A DNA stretch of 64,000 nt, from contig JAQXDZ010000065.1 in NCBI GenBank assembly GCA_029251085.1, forward strand, positions 1-64,000, read 5' to 3'. Origin of the DNA: Mariniblastus sp. (GTDB lineage Bacteria; Planctomycetota; Planctomycetia; Pirellulales; Pirellulaceae). The notes below the pieces were generated by a model, which saw only the letters and a program-made list of their open reading frames with translations, was not told the DNA's origin and did no database searches. Of the stretch, positions 18,944 through 29,056 are shown in pieces. Position 1 is the stretch's first letter; the number at the start of each line of letters is the position of its first letter. Both the position numbers and the translations under genes were made by a program.

Positions 18944-19267
18944 TTAGAAAATTCCCAATTGATCTCTGGCGTCATCGGACATCATATCCTGCGTCCATGG
19001 GGGATCCATCACGACCTTGACTTCAACGTCGTCCACGCCGTCCATTTCGCCAGCATACTTTTTCGTTTCCGCAACCAACTGCGGTCCGGCAGGGCACATG
19101 GGACTCGTCATCGTCATTTCAATATTGACTTTGAATTTTTCTTCATCTCCATCAATCGACGCGACGTCGACGACATAGATCAGTCCAAGATCAACAATGT
19201 TTACAAATAATTCTGGGTCAATTACCTGTTTGAGTGCTTCGCGCACTTGGTCTTCCTGAAGCGGCAT
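18944..19267 (-). CDS. sufT: MIP18/DUF59-family Fe-S assembly factor (SufT-like)
   Basis: 107 aa, one DUF59/PaaD-like domain: VIDPELFVNIVDLGLIY, a TSPMCPAGP loop with the family's conserved Cys, and DPPWTQDMMSDDAR near the C-terminus. SufT-type proteins help mature Fe-S proteins alongside SufBCD. It sits 55 bp behind the Rieske-type gene in the SUF island, which supports that role. Confidence 0.88.
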   Translation of the reverse strand: MPLQEDQVREALKQVIDPELFVNIVDLGLIYVVDVASIDGDEEKFKVNIEMTMTSPMCPAGPQLVAETKKYAGEMDGVDDVEVKVVMDPPWTQDMMSDDARDQLGIF

Positions 19268-19322
19268 GGTCTATATTCCTGAAACTAAAAGATCGTGTTT
19301 AATAAGGTTAAATTGAATAAAT

Positions 19323-19640
19323 TCAAGACTCATTTAATCGAATCATAATCGATCCGTTTTCAACTTTAACTTGATGGGAAGCAGTATCCTGCGTCGCCGG
19401 CATCGAAAGTGCCTTCCCAGTCCTCAAATCAAATTTCGCACCGTGGCGAGGACAGGCGATCTCGCACCCCTCATGAGGGCCGTCACTCAATGTCCCACCG
19501 TCGTGGGTGCAAATATCGTCGATACAATAAAAGTCATCTCCCATTCGAGAAAGGATGACCAATCGATCATCAACCTCGACAAGACGAGTTGATCCGTCAT
19601 CAACATCAGCGACCGATGCAACAGTTATATATTCACTCAT
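19323..19640 (-). CDS. Rieske-type [2Fe-2S] ferredoxin
   Basis: 105 aa, a single soluble Rieske domain. Cluster ligands are in CTHDGG (Cys/His) near residue 43 and CPRHGAKFD (Cys/His) near residue 63. No signal peptide, so a cytoplasmic electron carrier. Rieske ferredoxins of this kind occur inside SUF operons of several phyla; the partner enzyme is not evident. Lies between the desulfurase fusion (127 bp) and sufT. Confidence 0.93.
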   Translation of the reverse strand: MSEYITVASVADVDDGSTRLVEVDDRLVILSRMGDDFYCIDDICTHDGGTLSDGPHEGCEIACPRHGAKFDLRTGKALSMPATQDTASHQVKVENGSIMIRLNES

Positions 19641-19767
19641 AAGTATCCGTGTTAGTTAACAACAAAGGCCTCTCGACCTCTTAAAAGATTGAAATTGCAA
19701 TTTCAGCATTTGATATTTTTTAATAGCGGAGCCATGAATCCAAATCTGACATTGAAATAAGACAACA

Positions 19768-22173
19768 TTAGATCATGTACCCCATCTGCTCCGCTTCCAG
19801 TTCTGAAGCAAACTTATGCTTCACGTTTAACGCGATTCCTCCCGAAATGTGCCGTGCCGTATCAACACCGATCCGACGCGCCACCTCTGCCGCTTTCCCG
19901 CTTCTTCGCCCGCTTCGACAAAGGAAAATAACATCTCGCGGCGACTCACGATGAGCGGCCAACAGCTTGGGTAGATATCCACTCAACCGCGTCAGCGGGA
20001 TGTTCTTGGGCGGAGAGTGAAAACCTAGCTCTTTCCAGTCTTGAGCAAATGCAAATTCATGCGGTTCGCGAACATCGATAATCAACGAGTCCTGATGCTC
20101 TTGAAAAAAGTGCTTCAGCTCCTCCCGTCCAATCTCGATTGAGCCTTCCTGTTCCACCGTAAAATCTTTGATTAAACCGCACACCAATTCGGAATTGGTA
20201 GCATCAGCGATCCCCGCATCAATGCCAGGTTTCGTTTCTACAAATGTCTGAAGATCCAAAGGCGTTTCCGGACAAAGAATTTTCGCTAAAAATTCGTTAT
20301 CCTTTCGCTCGAACTCGAGGGTCGTCGAAAAGTCATTATTGTAATCGTGAGTGGGACAGAGAATCGTTCGATTTGAAACCAGATTGGGTAGCCGTCTAAG
20401 CGATCCATACATTTTGTCAATCGAGCTGCATGGAAAATCAGTCCGACCAATGCCGCCCATCAAGATCATATCCCCCGTAAAAGCGAACACGACGTCCTCC
20501 GCCTTCAACTGGTTCCCCTCAGACAAGGGACCTACCAAGTAAGCACAACCAATTAAGGTGTGGCCTGGTAGATCTGTCTTGGCAACAATCCAGTCATCTG
20601 AAAATTGCAAGTAAGGAGCTTCGCTTCCATCGGAAAGCACTGCCACTCCATCGACCGTTTCCGGCCAGCCTAATTCGTCTTTCGTTTCTGCCGAAGCCGC
20701 CGCATGGTCGCGAATCACCCCCAGCAGCATCTTGCGGCAAGAATCATGATCGACGTGGGCATGGGAATCAAGAATCGCAAGCACCTTGCTTTTCTGGCAC
20801 CGGATAAGTGCCTCCGTCCGATCCGCCAATTCCTCAAACGGATCAACCACAATGCAATTTCGAGTCTTCGAGTCCATCAGGAGCCAAGTGCACATCGACC
20901 CATTCTTTAGCTGCACCAACCCGTCGACGACTTGCCCGGGCACACTGTCTGAATCGCTCGCGACAACCAAACAGGACTCACACAACGCCTGCCCAGCCTG
21001 CTCAATTCGCTCACACGCCGAATTAATTTCAGTAGCCGTTGCCAACGGACCGAATGACAAACGAATCGCTCCGTAAGACCGCCATTCAGGAACTCCCATC
21101 GCATCGAGCACATAAGACCGCTGTACCATCGAACCGCAAGCAGAACCCGAACTCACACGAATACCCGCAGCATCAAACAGGTCAAGCAACTCTTTGCTTG
21201 GAAAACCTTTGACTGAAAAATTAATCGTGGTGGGGACGGATGTCTCCATTGGCATATTGTATTCAATCGTCGGAAATGCGCTGTCGAGCGCCCCAAGTAA
21301 TTGTTCTCGATAGCCGTGCAAGACAGCTTCGTCGGCAAAAGTCTTAGCGTCAGAGTCCGCCAACTTTTTCATCACTGCTGCGATCGCAGCAACCCCAGGC
21401 AGATTCTCCGTTCCGCCACGGGCACCTTGCTCTTGTCCACCGCCTGCTAACAAGGGCACCAACGGTGCACCTTCACGGACGTACAACAATCCAATTCCTT
21501 TGGGTGCGTAAATTTTATGACCGCTGACTGCAGCGTAATCAATGGTCGAGCTTGACAAATCCAGGGCAATTTTCCCAACGGCCTGAACACTATCGACCAA
21601 CCATCGAACGGCTGTGTTCTCGGCACGAATCGTTTTCTCGACCGCTTGAAGATCGGTCACCACACCCGTTTCGTTGTTGACCGCCATCGTACAAATTAAA
21701 TCAGCATTAGCAGCATGGCTTCTCAGGAAATCCAAATCGAGCGACCCGTTCTGGTCGACCGGGATCTCCAGGATCTGGTTATTGACGCCGAGCAATTGAT
21801 TCCAATGCTGCAATGCCTGAGGAACCGCTTTATGCTCGGTTGCTCCATACAACAGCGTCCGAGGTTCTTGGCTCTCCTGACTTTCAGAGCGATGCTCACG
21901 AATGTCGCAGAGAGTCGAAAAAATTCCCATTTGAATCGCTTCGGTAGCCCCGCTGGTGAACACGATCTGCCCACCCTCCGCCGCGAGCACCTCCCGAACT
22001 AGATCTCGCGTTGATTCAAGAATGTACCGTGCTCGCAACCCGGAAATATGGGCGCTGCTTGGATTGCCAAACAACTCCTCCATTGCGTCATGCGCTTCCT
22101 GAGCCGCCTCGGGCAACACCGGGGTCGTCGCATTGGCATCGAGGTATATCTCCGAAGCTGACCGAATAATCAT
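19768..22173 (-). CDS. three-domain fusion: cysteine desulfurase, persulfide dioxygenase-like metallo-beta-lactamase, rhodanese
   Basis: 801 aa from the ATG at 22173, chosen for the GAGG just upstream and the family-like N-terminus; a longer frame starts with TTG at 22248. Domain 1 (about 1-395) is a NifS/IscS-class PLP cysteine desulfurase: PLP Lys220 in SGHKIYAPKG and catalytic Cys346 in SSGSACGS. Domain 2 (about 415-680) is a metallo-beta-lactamase fold with HAHVDH (about 471-476), GDMILMGGIGRTDF and PTHDYN, resembling ETHE1-type persulfide dioxygenases. Domain 3 (about 690-790) is a rhodanese with IDVREPHEF and catalytic Cys752 in CRSGRRS. It lies between sufD and the Rieske gene and no separate sufS, sufE or sufU is present, so it probably supplies and handles sulfur for SufBCD. 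Confidence 0.9.
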   Translation of the reverse strand: MIIRSASEIYLDANATTPVLPEAAQEAHDAMEELFGNPSSAHISGLRARYILESTRDLVREVLAAEGGQIVFTSGATEAIQMGIFSTLCDIREHRSESQESQEPRTLLYGATEHKAVPQALQHWNQLLGVNNQILEIPVDQNGSLDLDFLRSHAANADLICTMAVNNETGVVTDLQAVEKTIRAENTAVRWLVDSVQAVGKIALDLSSSTIDYAAVSGHKIYAPKGIGLLYVREGAPLVPLLAGGGQEQGARGGTENLPGVAAIAAVMKKLADSDAKTFADEAVLHGYREQLLGALDSAFPTIEYNMPMETSVPTTINFSVKGFPSKELLDLFDAAGIRVSSGSACGSMVQRSYVLDAMGVPEWRSYGAIRLSFGPLATATEINSACERIEQAGQALCESCLVVASDSDSVPGQVVDGLVQLKNGSMCTWLLMDSKTRNCIVVDPFEELADRTEALIRCQKSKVLAILDSHAHVDHDSCRKMLLGVIRDHAAASAETKDELGWPETVDGVAVLSDGSEAPYLQFSDDWIVAKTDLPGHTLIGCAYLVGPLSEGNQLKAEDVVFAFTGDMILMGGIGRTDFPCSSIDKMYGSLRRLPNLVSNRTILCPTHDYNNDFSTTLEFERKDNEFLAKILCPETPLDLQTFVETKPGIDAGIADATNSELVCGLIKDFTVEQEGSIEIGREELKHFFQEHQDSLIIDVREPHEFAFAQDWKELGFHSPPKNIPLTRLSGYLPKLLAAHRESPRDVIFLCRSGRRSGKAAEVARRIGVDTARHISGGIALNVKHKFASELEAEQMGYMI

Positions 22174-22392
22174 CGCATCCTCAAATCGTTTATCTAGGAA
22201 CTTAGAGGACAAAAACCGAGCTGTTTTGCCCGGAATCATTGTATCCAACCGCTGTCAGATTTACGACCGAAGATTCCAGTTTTGAAGAGAGAGTTGCCCG
22301 CGAAACCTACCGATTGGGGGAGCTTTGCGGTGGGCTGGACTGGATCTCTCCCACAAATTTCGGAGTTAAAAATCACTCCAACATCCGTTGAT

Positions 22393-23712
22393 CTATTCGT
22401 AATCCCTGACGCGTCGAGAAATCGCCAAAGCCAATGCTTCCCGGACACTCTCAATTGTGACCCGATCAAAGACCTGTTGGAAAAACCCGGTCACAATCGC
22501 CCGAATCGCTTCCTTGCGAGTAAACCCGCGACACTGAGCATAGAAGATCAACTCCTCGTCCACCCGACCGCTGGTTGAACCATGCGTGCACCGCACGTCA
22601 TCCGCCTCAATTTCCAAGCCGGGAATAGAGTCGGCCCGTGCCTTACTCGACAACAACAAGTTATCGTTTCGCTGATAACCATCGGTCTGCTGAGCTTCGA
22701 CGTCTACCTTGATCATTCCTCTCCAGACCGTTCGCGACTGGTCCTGAAGCGCACCTTTGTAAAGAAAATCACTGGTGCAATCTGGTTTTTCATGATGCTG
22801 AAGGGTGTGGTAACTGAGGTGCTGTTTGTTCTCTGTAAACATGACACCGTTGACTTGGCAAGTTCCACGCTTCCCCCTAAGAGAAACGTGCTGATTCACC
22901 TTCGCCAAACGAGCCCCTAACGCACCCACCGTCCACTGGAGGTTCGAATCCTGCCCAATGACGGCCTTTTGATGCGCAAAATGCCAAACCTTCTGACTCC
23001 AATCTTGAAGATTGACGTAACGTAGATTGCCACGGTCGCCGACAACAATCTCAATCGCTCCACAATGTAAACCGACAGCGTCCTTGGCGTTATTGGATTC
23101 GGCAAGAACGGTCGCTTCCGCTCCCTCCTCGAGTACGATCAGCGTATGAGTGAAATCACAACCGCCATCAGTCATCGTGGAAAAGGTATGGATTGGGTTT
23201 TCAACACAAACATTCCGGGGCACATAAAGAAAAATCCCGCTTGTCCAGGTTGCTTGATGAAGTGCAGCAAAACGATCTGCTAACCCGTCTACCACTTGGA
23301 ACAAGTGCTTTCGAATCAGTTCACCGTGTTCTTCGAGCAGTTCGTTGATAGTCCCAAAAATCACTCCCTTTTCTGCCATCGCAGAATCAAACTGAGAAGC
23401 ACCCGAAGCCACGCCGTCACACGATGCCGCCGAACCAACCAAGTCCACACCGTCGGCAAGCACTGGAGTTCCAGTCGCGACTTCGCCCCGCGCCGAGGGA
23501 ATAAAAAACTTTTCGAGATGGAACAAACGAATGTCGGTTCGCATCCACTCTTCGTCACGATTACTCGGCCACGGCAGTTCCTTGAATCTCTCCCAGGCCG
23601 CCGTGCGAATCTCAGTTAACCATTCAGGTTCGTTCAACGTTTCAAGAAACGCCGCGAAACCTTCATCGGTAAATGTCAGTTGCATTTTTTCAGTTAGTGT
23701 TGTTGGTGTCAT
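22393..23712 (-). CDS. sufD: Fe-S assembly protein SufD
   Basis: 439 aa. SufB/SufD-family beta-helix scaffold: SGIFLYVPRNVCVENPIH, HCGAIEIVVGDRGNLRYV, and the C-terminal HGSTSGRVDEELIFYAQCRG, which carries the conserved His and the C-terminal helical part. Shorter and more divergent than the neighbouring SufB, as expected for SufD, which forms the SufBC2D complex. 56 bp downstream of sufB in the same direction. Confidence 0.95.
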   Translation of the reverse strand: MTPTTLTEKMQLTFTDEGFAAFLETLNEPEWLTEIRTAAWERFKELPWPSNRDEEWMRTDIRLFHLEKFFIPSARGEVATGTPVLADGVDLVGSAASCDGVASGASQFDSAMAEKGVIFGTINELLEEHGELIRKHLFQVVDGLADRFAALHQATWTSGIFLYVPRNVCVENPIHTFSTMTDGGCDFTHTLIVLEEGAEATVLAESNNAKDAVGLHCGAIEIVVGDRGNLRYVNLQDWSQKVWHFAHQKAVIGQDSNLQWTVGALGARLAKVNQHVSLRGKRGTCQVNGVMFTENKQHLSYHTLQHHEKPDCTSDFLYKGALQDQSRTVWRGMIKVDVEAQQTDGYQRNDNLLLSSKARADSIPGLEIEADDVRCTHGSTSGRVDEELIFYAQCRGFTRKEAIRAIVTGFFQQVFDRVTIESVREALALAISRRVRDYE

Positions 23713-23768
23713 TTCAAATTCTTGTATCGTGTCGTTTAAAACTGCAAAATCTCAGCCCGAAAAAGTGA

Positions 23769-25181
23769 TTAACCCACGGAACCTTCCATTTGCAACTGAA
23801 TGAGCCGGTTCATTTCGACCGCGTATTCCATCGGGAGTTCTTTTACCAGCGGTTCGATAAATCCGTTCACGATCATCGTGCTGGCTTCGGCCTCGGACAA
23901 CCCGCGACTCATCAGATAGAACAATTGTTCTTCACCAATTCTGGAAACACTTGCTTCATGCCCCATTGAGACATCCTGTTCATTGATCTCAATGTACGGG
24001 TAAGTGTCGCTTCGACTGGCGTCGTCCAGAATTAAAGCGTCACAGACAACCGAGCACTTTGAATTGACCGCGCCTTTTTCAACTTTCGCCAGGCCACGGT
24101 AACTGCTGCGGCCTCCGTTTTTCGAAATTGACTTGGAAATAATGGTGCCGGTCGTGTCAGGGGCACAGTGTACTAATTTCGCACCGGCATCCTGATGCTG
24201 CCCCTTACTCGAAAACGCAATCGATAAAATCTCACCGCGTGCTCCAGGCTCCATCATGTAAACTGCCGGGTACTTCATGGTCAGCTTGGAACCCAGGTTT
24301 CCATCCACCCATTCCATTGTCGCGTCTTGATAAGCGAACGCTCGTTTCGTTACCAGATTATAGATATTGTTTGCCCAGTTTTGGATCGTCGTGTAGCGGC
24401 AGCGTGCATTCTTCTTGACCACCACCTCGACCACCGCCGAGTGCAGGGACTCGCTGGTGTACATTGGTGCTGTACATCCTTCAACGTAATGAACTTGCGC
24501 GCCCTCATCGACAATGATCAAAGTTCGCTCGAACTGCCCCATGTTCTCTTCATTGATACGAAAATAGGCTTGCAGAGGAAACTCAATGCTTACGCCCGGC
24601 GGAACGTAGATAAACGACCCACCCGACCAGACGGCGCTGTTGAGAGCCGCAAATTTATTATCGGTGGAAGGGATGATCTTGCCAAAATACTCACGCAGCA
24701 ATTCTGGATGCTCGCGAACGGCAGTGTCCGTATCGGTAAAAATCACACCCTGATCCGATAGATCCTTTTTCAGCGATCCGTAAATCACTTCCGATTCAAA
24801 CTGAGCCTTGACTCCCGCCAGGTACTTGCGCTCTGCCTCAGGAATCCCCAGTTTTTCAAAAGTATCTTTGATTTCTTCAGGGACATCATCCCACGATTTA
24901 CCCTGTTCCGTCGTCGGCTTTAGGTAATAGAAGATATCCTGAAAATCCAAATCGATATCACCGCCCCACTTAGGCATTGGCTTCGATTCGAAAATCTCAA
25001 GTGCCTCCAACCGGAATTGACGCATCCAGTCTGGTTCGTTCTTGATATCGGAGATCTGGTTTACGATCTCAGCATCAACACCCTTTCGGGCTTTGAAAAC
25101 CGCAGTCGTTTCAGTTTTAAAATCGTACTTATTGATTTCAGTCGCTTTTAACTCTTGGCTCTCAGTCAAATCAGTTGACAT
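23769..25181 (-). CDS. sufB: Fe-S assembly scaffold SufB
   Basis: 470 aa, typical SufB length. Diagnostic segments: [62 protein letters not shown], and the C-terminal [21 protein letters not shown]. The nascent cluster is assembled at the SufB/SufD interface. Second structural gene of the operon, 145 bp after sufC. Confidence 0.98.
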   Translation of the reverse strand: MSTDLTESQELKATEINKYDFKTETTAVFKARKGVDAEIVNQISDIKNEPDWMRQFRLEALEIFESKPMPKWGGDIDLDFQDIFYYLKPTTEQGKSWDDVPEEIKDTFEKLGIPEAERKYLAGVKAQFESEVIYGSLKKDLSDQGVIFTDTDTAVREHPELLREYFGKIIPSTDNKFAALNSAVWSGGSFIYVPPGVSIEFPLQAYFRINEENMGQFERTLIIVDEGAQVHYVEGCTAPMYTSESLHSAVVEVVVKKNARCRYTTIQNWANNIYNLVTKRAFAYQDATMEWVDGNLGSKLTMKYPAVYMMEPGARGEILSIAFSSKGQHQDAGAKLVHCAPDTTGTIISKSISKNGGRSSYRGLAKVEKGAVNSKCSVVCDALILDDASRSDTYPYIEINEQDVSMGHEASVSRIGEEQLFYLMSRGLSEAEASTMIVNGFIEPLVKELPMEYAVEMNRLIQLQMEGSVG

Positions 25182-25326
25182 ATCTATTTTTCAGGTATCG
25201 CCGCTGTTTTCACTGATTCGGAAACGTTGGGCGACTAACCTGCCTTTCTTTGGATCACTAAATTGAACGATCAGCGATTTTCGCGACCATCCGGTTCTTA
25301 TTGAGACTCTTGTGCAATTTTTAAAC

Positions 25327-26145
25327 TCAAACGACCGCTTCGGCTTCCGCTTCGGCTTCGTCGTTCACTTTGGCAGCCTCTGGGTACTGCTTTCTAATAC
25401 GCTCGTAACCTTGAGCATGTAGTTCCTCGGCTAGTTCTTTTCCGCCGGTTTCGACGATTCGCCCACCAAGGATAACGTGGGTGAAATTCGGCGGGTTGTG
25501 CTCTAGCAATTTGTCGTGGTGCGTAATGATTAGCAGACCCATCTTGTTGTGGCCAATCTCATTGATTGACTGACTAGCCAGCCGAACCGCGTCTGCATCG
25601 AGCCCGGAATCCGTTTCATCAAGAATCGCAAACTTGGGCTGCAGCATCGCGAGCTGCAGAATCTCAGCCCGCTTCATCTCGCCGCCCGAGAAACCATCGT
25701 TCACGTAGCGCCGTGCAAATTCGCTGTCCATCTGCAACTGTTCCATGTTGGCCTTGATTTCCTTGCGAAATTCTCGCATCGGAATCAGGTCTTCACCCTC
25801 TTTACGTTCCGGGTTCCGGACATTGGTCGTCGCATGGCGAAGAAAATCAGCCATCTTTACGCCAGGAATAGCAACAGGTCGCTGGAAGGCCATAAAGATA
25901 CCGGCCCGAGCCCGTTCATTCGGTTCCAGCTCAAGAATGTTCTCACCGTTAAGCAGGATCTCTCCCTGCGTACAATTGTAGTTAGGATGGCCCATGATGG
26001 CTAAACCCAGTGTACTCTTGCCTGATCCATTCGGCCCCATCAAGGCATGTGTTTCACCTTCGGTTATTGAAAGGTTAACGCCTCGGAGAATTTCCTTGTC
26101 GCCAATCGACACGTGAAGATCAACTATCTTTAGTACGTCGCTCAT
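25327..26145 (-). CDS. sufC: Fe-S assembly ATPase SufC
   Basis: ABC-type ATPase of the SufBC2D complex, 272 aa. Walker A GPNGSGKST near residue 37, family-specific signature NDGFSGGEMKRAEILQ, Walker B FAILDETDSGLDADA and switch His in LLIITHHDKLL. The C-terminus ends in an acidic EAEAEAEA tail longer than in model SufC proteins. First structural gene after the regulator. Confidence 0.98.
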   Translation of the reverse strand: MSDVLKIVDLHVSIGDKEILRGVNLSITEGETHALMGPNGSGKSTLGLAIMGHPNYNCTQGEILLNGENILELEPNERARAGIFMAFQRPVAIPGVKMADFLRHATTNVRNPERKEGEDLIPMREFRKEIKANMEQLQMDSEFARRYVNDGFSGGEMKRAEILQLAMLQPKFAILDETDSGLDADAVRLASQSINEIGHNKMGLLIITHHDKLLEHNPPNFTHVILGGRIVETGGKELAEELHAQGYERIRKQYPEAAKVNDEAEAEAEAVV

Positions 26146-26259
26146 TTGCTTTTTTCTAATCTAAAAATGACTGTCTCGGCTCGAGCTTATCCCGATGCCA
26201 ACTGAAAATAATTTCGAACAGGAACACTTCTGTGCTCACTGACAACTCTTGTTTTTAAA

Positions 26260-26922
26260 TCAACTAACCCCGGCTTCGCGATTGTGATCCGAAGAATCCT
26301 GCCCCACCTCAAACGTACAACAACTGTCGCCGTCTTGCCGGCACTGGCATCTGTCAACCGGATGACCAATTACACTCTCAAGCAAAGCTTGCTCCATGTC
26401 ACAAATCTCGTGATTCTCACCGGCGAGTGTTGGATAAGGACAACCACCAACTTTGATCAACGGCAACGCCGAATTTTCGTCAACACTAATTGATATCTGA
26501 CGCTCCGCGAACATCTCCACCAAAGACCTTGTTCTCTCTTCAGCAGTGTCGCCTCGAATGGCCAGTTGGTACCTCTCCGATAACCGTTCCACAGCACCCG
26601 TAATAACTTTCCGCTTAACGCTCGGATCCTCGATTTTTTGCACCTGTTCCCACAGCACCACTGCCAAGTCATCTAAATTATTAGCACTGCTGCGTTTGCC
26701 CTTATCGGTCAATAAATAACGATGACTCGGTCGCCCTCGGCCTTCCACCGTTCGCGAACGCTCCACAAGTTCAAGTGCCATCAACCGATTCAAACGCTGC
26801 CTCACGGCAGTTGCCGTAACTTGCATCGCATCGGTCAGTTCACAAATCGACATCGAATCCGCACCACGAAGAACCGAAATCATGGCTCGATCGTTTTGCG
26901 ATAAATGAGAGTGAGGATTCAT
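26260..26922 (-). CDS. sufR: SufR-like Fe-S-sensing transcriptional regulator
   Basis: 220 aa. N-terminal winged helix-turn-helix (residues about 10-75: SICELTDAMQVTATAVRQRL, then GRGRPSHRYLLTDKG), a helical middle, and a C-terminal cysteine set: GGCPYP, HEICDME, and RCQCRQDGDSCC. That arrangement matches SufR/DeoR-like repressors that bind an Fe-S cluster. It is the promoter-proximal gene of the SUF island (114 bp before sufC), so auto-regulation and control of the operon by cluster status are likely. Confidence 0.88.
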   Translation of the reverse strand: MNPHSHLSQNDRAMISVLRGADSMSICELTDAMQVTATAVRQRLNRLMALELVERSRTVEGRGRPSHRYLLTDKGKRSSANNLDDLAVVLWEQVQKIEDPSVKRKVITGAVERLSERYQLAIRGDTAEERTRSLVEMFAERQISISVDENSALPLIKVGGCPYPTLAGENHEICDMEQALLESVIGHPVDRCQCRQDGDSCCTFEVGQDSSDHNREAGVS

Positions 26923-27043
26923 GGTATGTGGACTTGTAAACGGACGGACTCGGCTTTCACTGGATTAACCGTCGAGAAATATATTCATTAAAAACAATTT
27001 TCACAACCACATATGTCAAAAACAAGCCAAATTCCACAAATCA

Positions 27044-27072
27044 TTGACTGTTGGTGCTTTGTTCGATAAAAA
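27044..27072 (+). promoter_or_regulatory. candidate sigma-70-type promoter of the alanine symporter gene
   Basis: TTGACT and TAAAAA separated by 17 bases, about 70 bases upstream of the start codon at 27142. The -35 is close to consensus, the -10 only moderate; planctomycete promoter rules are not well known. Confidence 0.35.
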
Positions 27073-27141
27073 CGGCTGATTAAAGCTGCCCCTGGCAGTA
27101 GCATAAACGCGACTTAATTACCCCGAATCCGGTGGAAAATC

Positions 27142-28824
27142 ATGACATCTTCAAAATGGTTGAAAATTGCGGCACTTGCACTGCTGCTAATTATTGCAAT
27201 TGGACATCTCCCCAACACGGGTGAAACATTCGCTCAGGTTGCCGCAGAAGCAGATGCAGATGGGGCCGCAACGCTTGGAATCGACGAGAAAATTGACAAA
27301 GCCTTCAAGCCAGTGGCTGACTTTTTTGGCGGTGTGGTTTTCTTCCAAATACCCGAAGCAGTACCCTTTCTAGGCGGTGTACCGTTTGTTCTTTTGCTCC
27401 TCGTGTTTAGTGCTCTGTTTTTCACCATTGCTTTTGGTTTTGTCAACATTGTTCATTTTTCCACCGCAATTAAAGTCGTATGTGGAAAATATGACAAACT
27501 GGATCATCATTCGGCAGACGCAAAAGCGGAAGTCAACATTGTCGACGGAGATGTCGTCGACACAATTGCCGATGAATCAGATGGCGAGGTAACCCATTTC
27601 CAAGCTCTAGCCACCGCTGTTTCAGGCACCGTGGGCAACGGCAATATCGCGGGTGTCGCCCTCGCAATCGCACTTGGCGGACCGGGGGCAACCTTCTGGA
27701 TGATCGTTTGCGGTATCCTGGGAATGTCAACTAAATTCGTAGAGTGCACGCTCGGTGTTCAGTACCGAGATATTGGCGAAGATGGCACGGTCCATGGCGG
27801 CCCCATGTACTACCTGGCCAAAGGTCTCAAAGAAAAAGGCTTTGGTGCTGCGGGCACGGTTTTGGCTATCCTGTTTGCGATCTTTTGTATTGGTGGCTCC
27901 TTTGGCGGTGGAAACGCGGCCCAATCAAATCAGGCCACTCTTGTCCTGAAAGAACTTTTAAATCTTGAAGGTACTGCTGCAGGGACGGGAATTGGTGTCG
28001 TGCTCGCCATCCTTGTCGGGATCGTCATCATCGGTGGCATCAAGAGAATTGCCTCGGTGACTGAAAAGATCGTCCCCTTCATGGCAATTCTTTACGCGGT
28101 GGCTTGCCTCTACATCATCATTACCAACATCAACCTTCTCGGTGGAGCAATTACGCTAATCTTTACTGAGGCATTTACGCCTCAGGCTGGAGTCGGTGGC
28201 GTGATCGGTGTTTTGCTGATCGGCTTTAAGAGGGCAGCCTTTTCCAATGAAGCAGGTGCCGGTTCGGCATCGATTGCTCACTCGGCAGTCAAGACGAAGT
28301 ACTCTGCTTCCGAAGGCCTCGTGGCGCTACTCGAACCATTCATCGACACAGTTGTCATCTGCACAATGACCGCACTGGTCATTATTATTTTCAACACAGG
28401 CGGCGAACAATTTGCTTACGGTGGTGACGGAACGGGTGCTGTTATTATTGACGGCCAATCCTTCGAGGGGGCGGGAATCACTTCCAAAGCCTTTGCCGAG
28501 TACATTAAATATTCCAATGTATTTCTAACGGTCGCTGTCGTTCTGTTCGCCGTTTCTACCATGATTTCCTGGTCCTACTATGGTCTTCAATCATGGAAGT
28601 TTCTCTTTGGACGAAGCAAGGCAGCCGACCTTTCCTACAAATTGCTATTTTGCGTTTTTGTTGTGATTGGCTCCGCTGCCAACATGAGTTCGGTTTGGGG
28701 TTTTTCTGACGCAATGATCTTTGCGATGGTCTTCCCCAACATGGTCGGCCTGTTTTTCTTGTTCCCAGTTGTGAAAAAGCAGCTAGATCGATACCTCGAA
28801 GCAATTCGCAGCAGCAAAGCTTAA
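27142..28824 (+). CDS. alanine/glycine:cation symporter (AGCS family)
   Basis: 560 aa integral membrane protein importing alanine or glycine with sodium. The family signature is present as VGNGNIAGVALAIALGGPGA (about 170-190), and about ten further membrane segments follow. RAAFSNEAGAGSASIAHSA is also characteristic. Unusually, there is an N-terminal hydrophobic leader plus acidic linker (residues 1-60) and a soluble acidic insert (about 112-150) before the signature, making it longer than typical AGCS members. Followed by a strong terminator; divergent from sufR. Confidence 0.93.
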   Translation: MTSSKWLKIAALALLLIIAIGHLPNTGETFAQVAAEADADGAATLGIDEKIDKAFKPVADFFGGVVFFQIPEAVPFLGGVPFVLLLLVFSALFFTIAFGFVNIVHFSTAIKVVCGKYDKLDHHSADAKAEVNIVDGDVVDTIADESDGEVTHFQALATAVSGTVGNGNIAGVALAIALGGPGATFWMIVCGILGMSTKFVECTLGVQYRDIGEDGTVHGGPMYYLAKGLKEKGFGAAGTVLAILFAIFCIGGSFGGGNAAQSNQATLVLKELLNLEGTAAGTGIGVVLAILVGIVIIGGIKRIASVTEKIVPFMAILYAVACLYIIITNINLLGGAITLIFTEAFTPQAGVGGVIGVLLIGFKRAAFSNEAGAGSASIAHSAVKTKYSASEGLVALLEPFIDTVVICTMTALVIIIFNTGGEQFAYGGDGTGAVIIDGQSFEGAGITSKAFAEYIKYSNVFLTVAVVLFAVSTMISWSYYGLQSWKFLFGRSKAADLSYKLLFCVFVVIGSAANMSSVWGFSDAMIFAMVFPNMVGLFFLFPVVKKQLDRYLEAIRSSKA

Positions 28825-28888
28825 TCTTCACTTAAAACCCTCGCAGAATGCACCTCCGCTTGACGCCTGGGGATATTTAAGAAAAAAA

Positions 28889-28928
28889 GAGGGCGGTGTT
28901 TCAGTACGAAAACACCGCCCTATTTTTA
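28889..28928 (+). terminator. intrinsic terminator after the alanine symporter gene
   Basis: GGGCGGTGTTT pairs perfectly with AAACACCGCCC around a short loop, followed by TATTTTTAT. It lies about 65 bp behind the symporter stop codon and is preceded by an A-run, so it may act in both directions. Confidence 0.85.
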
Positions 28929-29056
28929 TGCAATCGACGCTCCCAGCCGCTGGACGCCGAGTGATTGGAAACATTTTTTTATTATTTCCCAAGGTTTTGT
29001 AATTCCCATCGAATAAAGAAGGAAGTTACCTAAAAACCATCGGAGATTTTGAATAG

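Noticed and set aside
26985-27030. sigma-70 promoter for sufR at a TTGACA on the minus strand
   Set aside because: No acceptable -10 element at 16-18 bases spacing.
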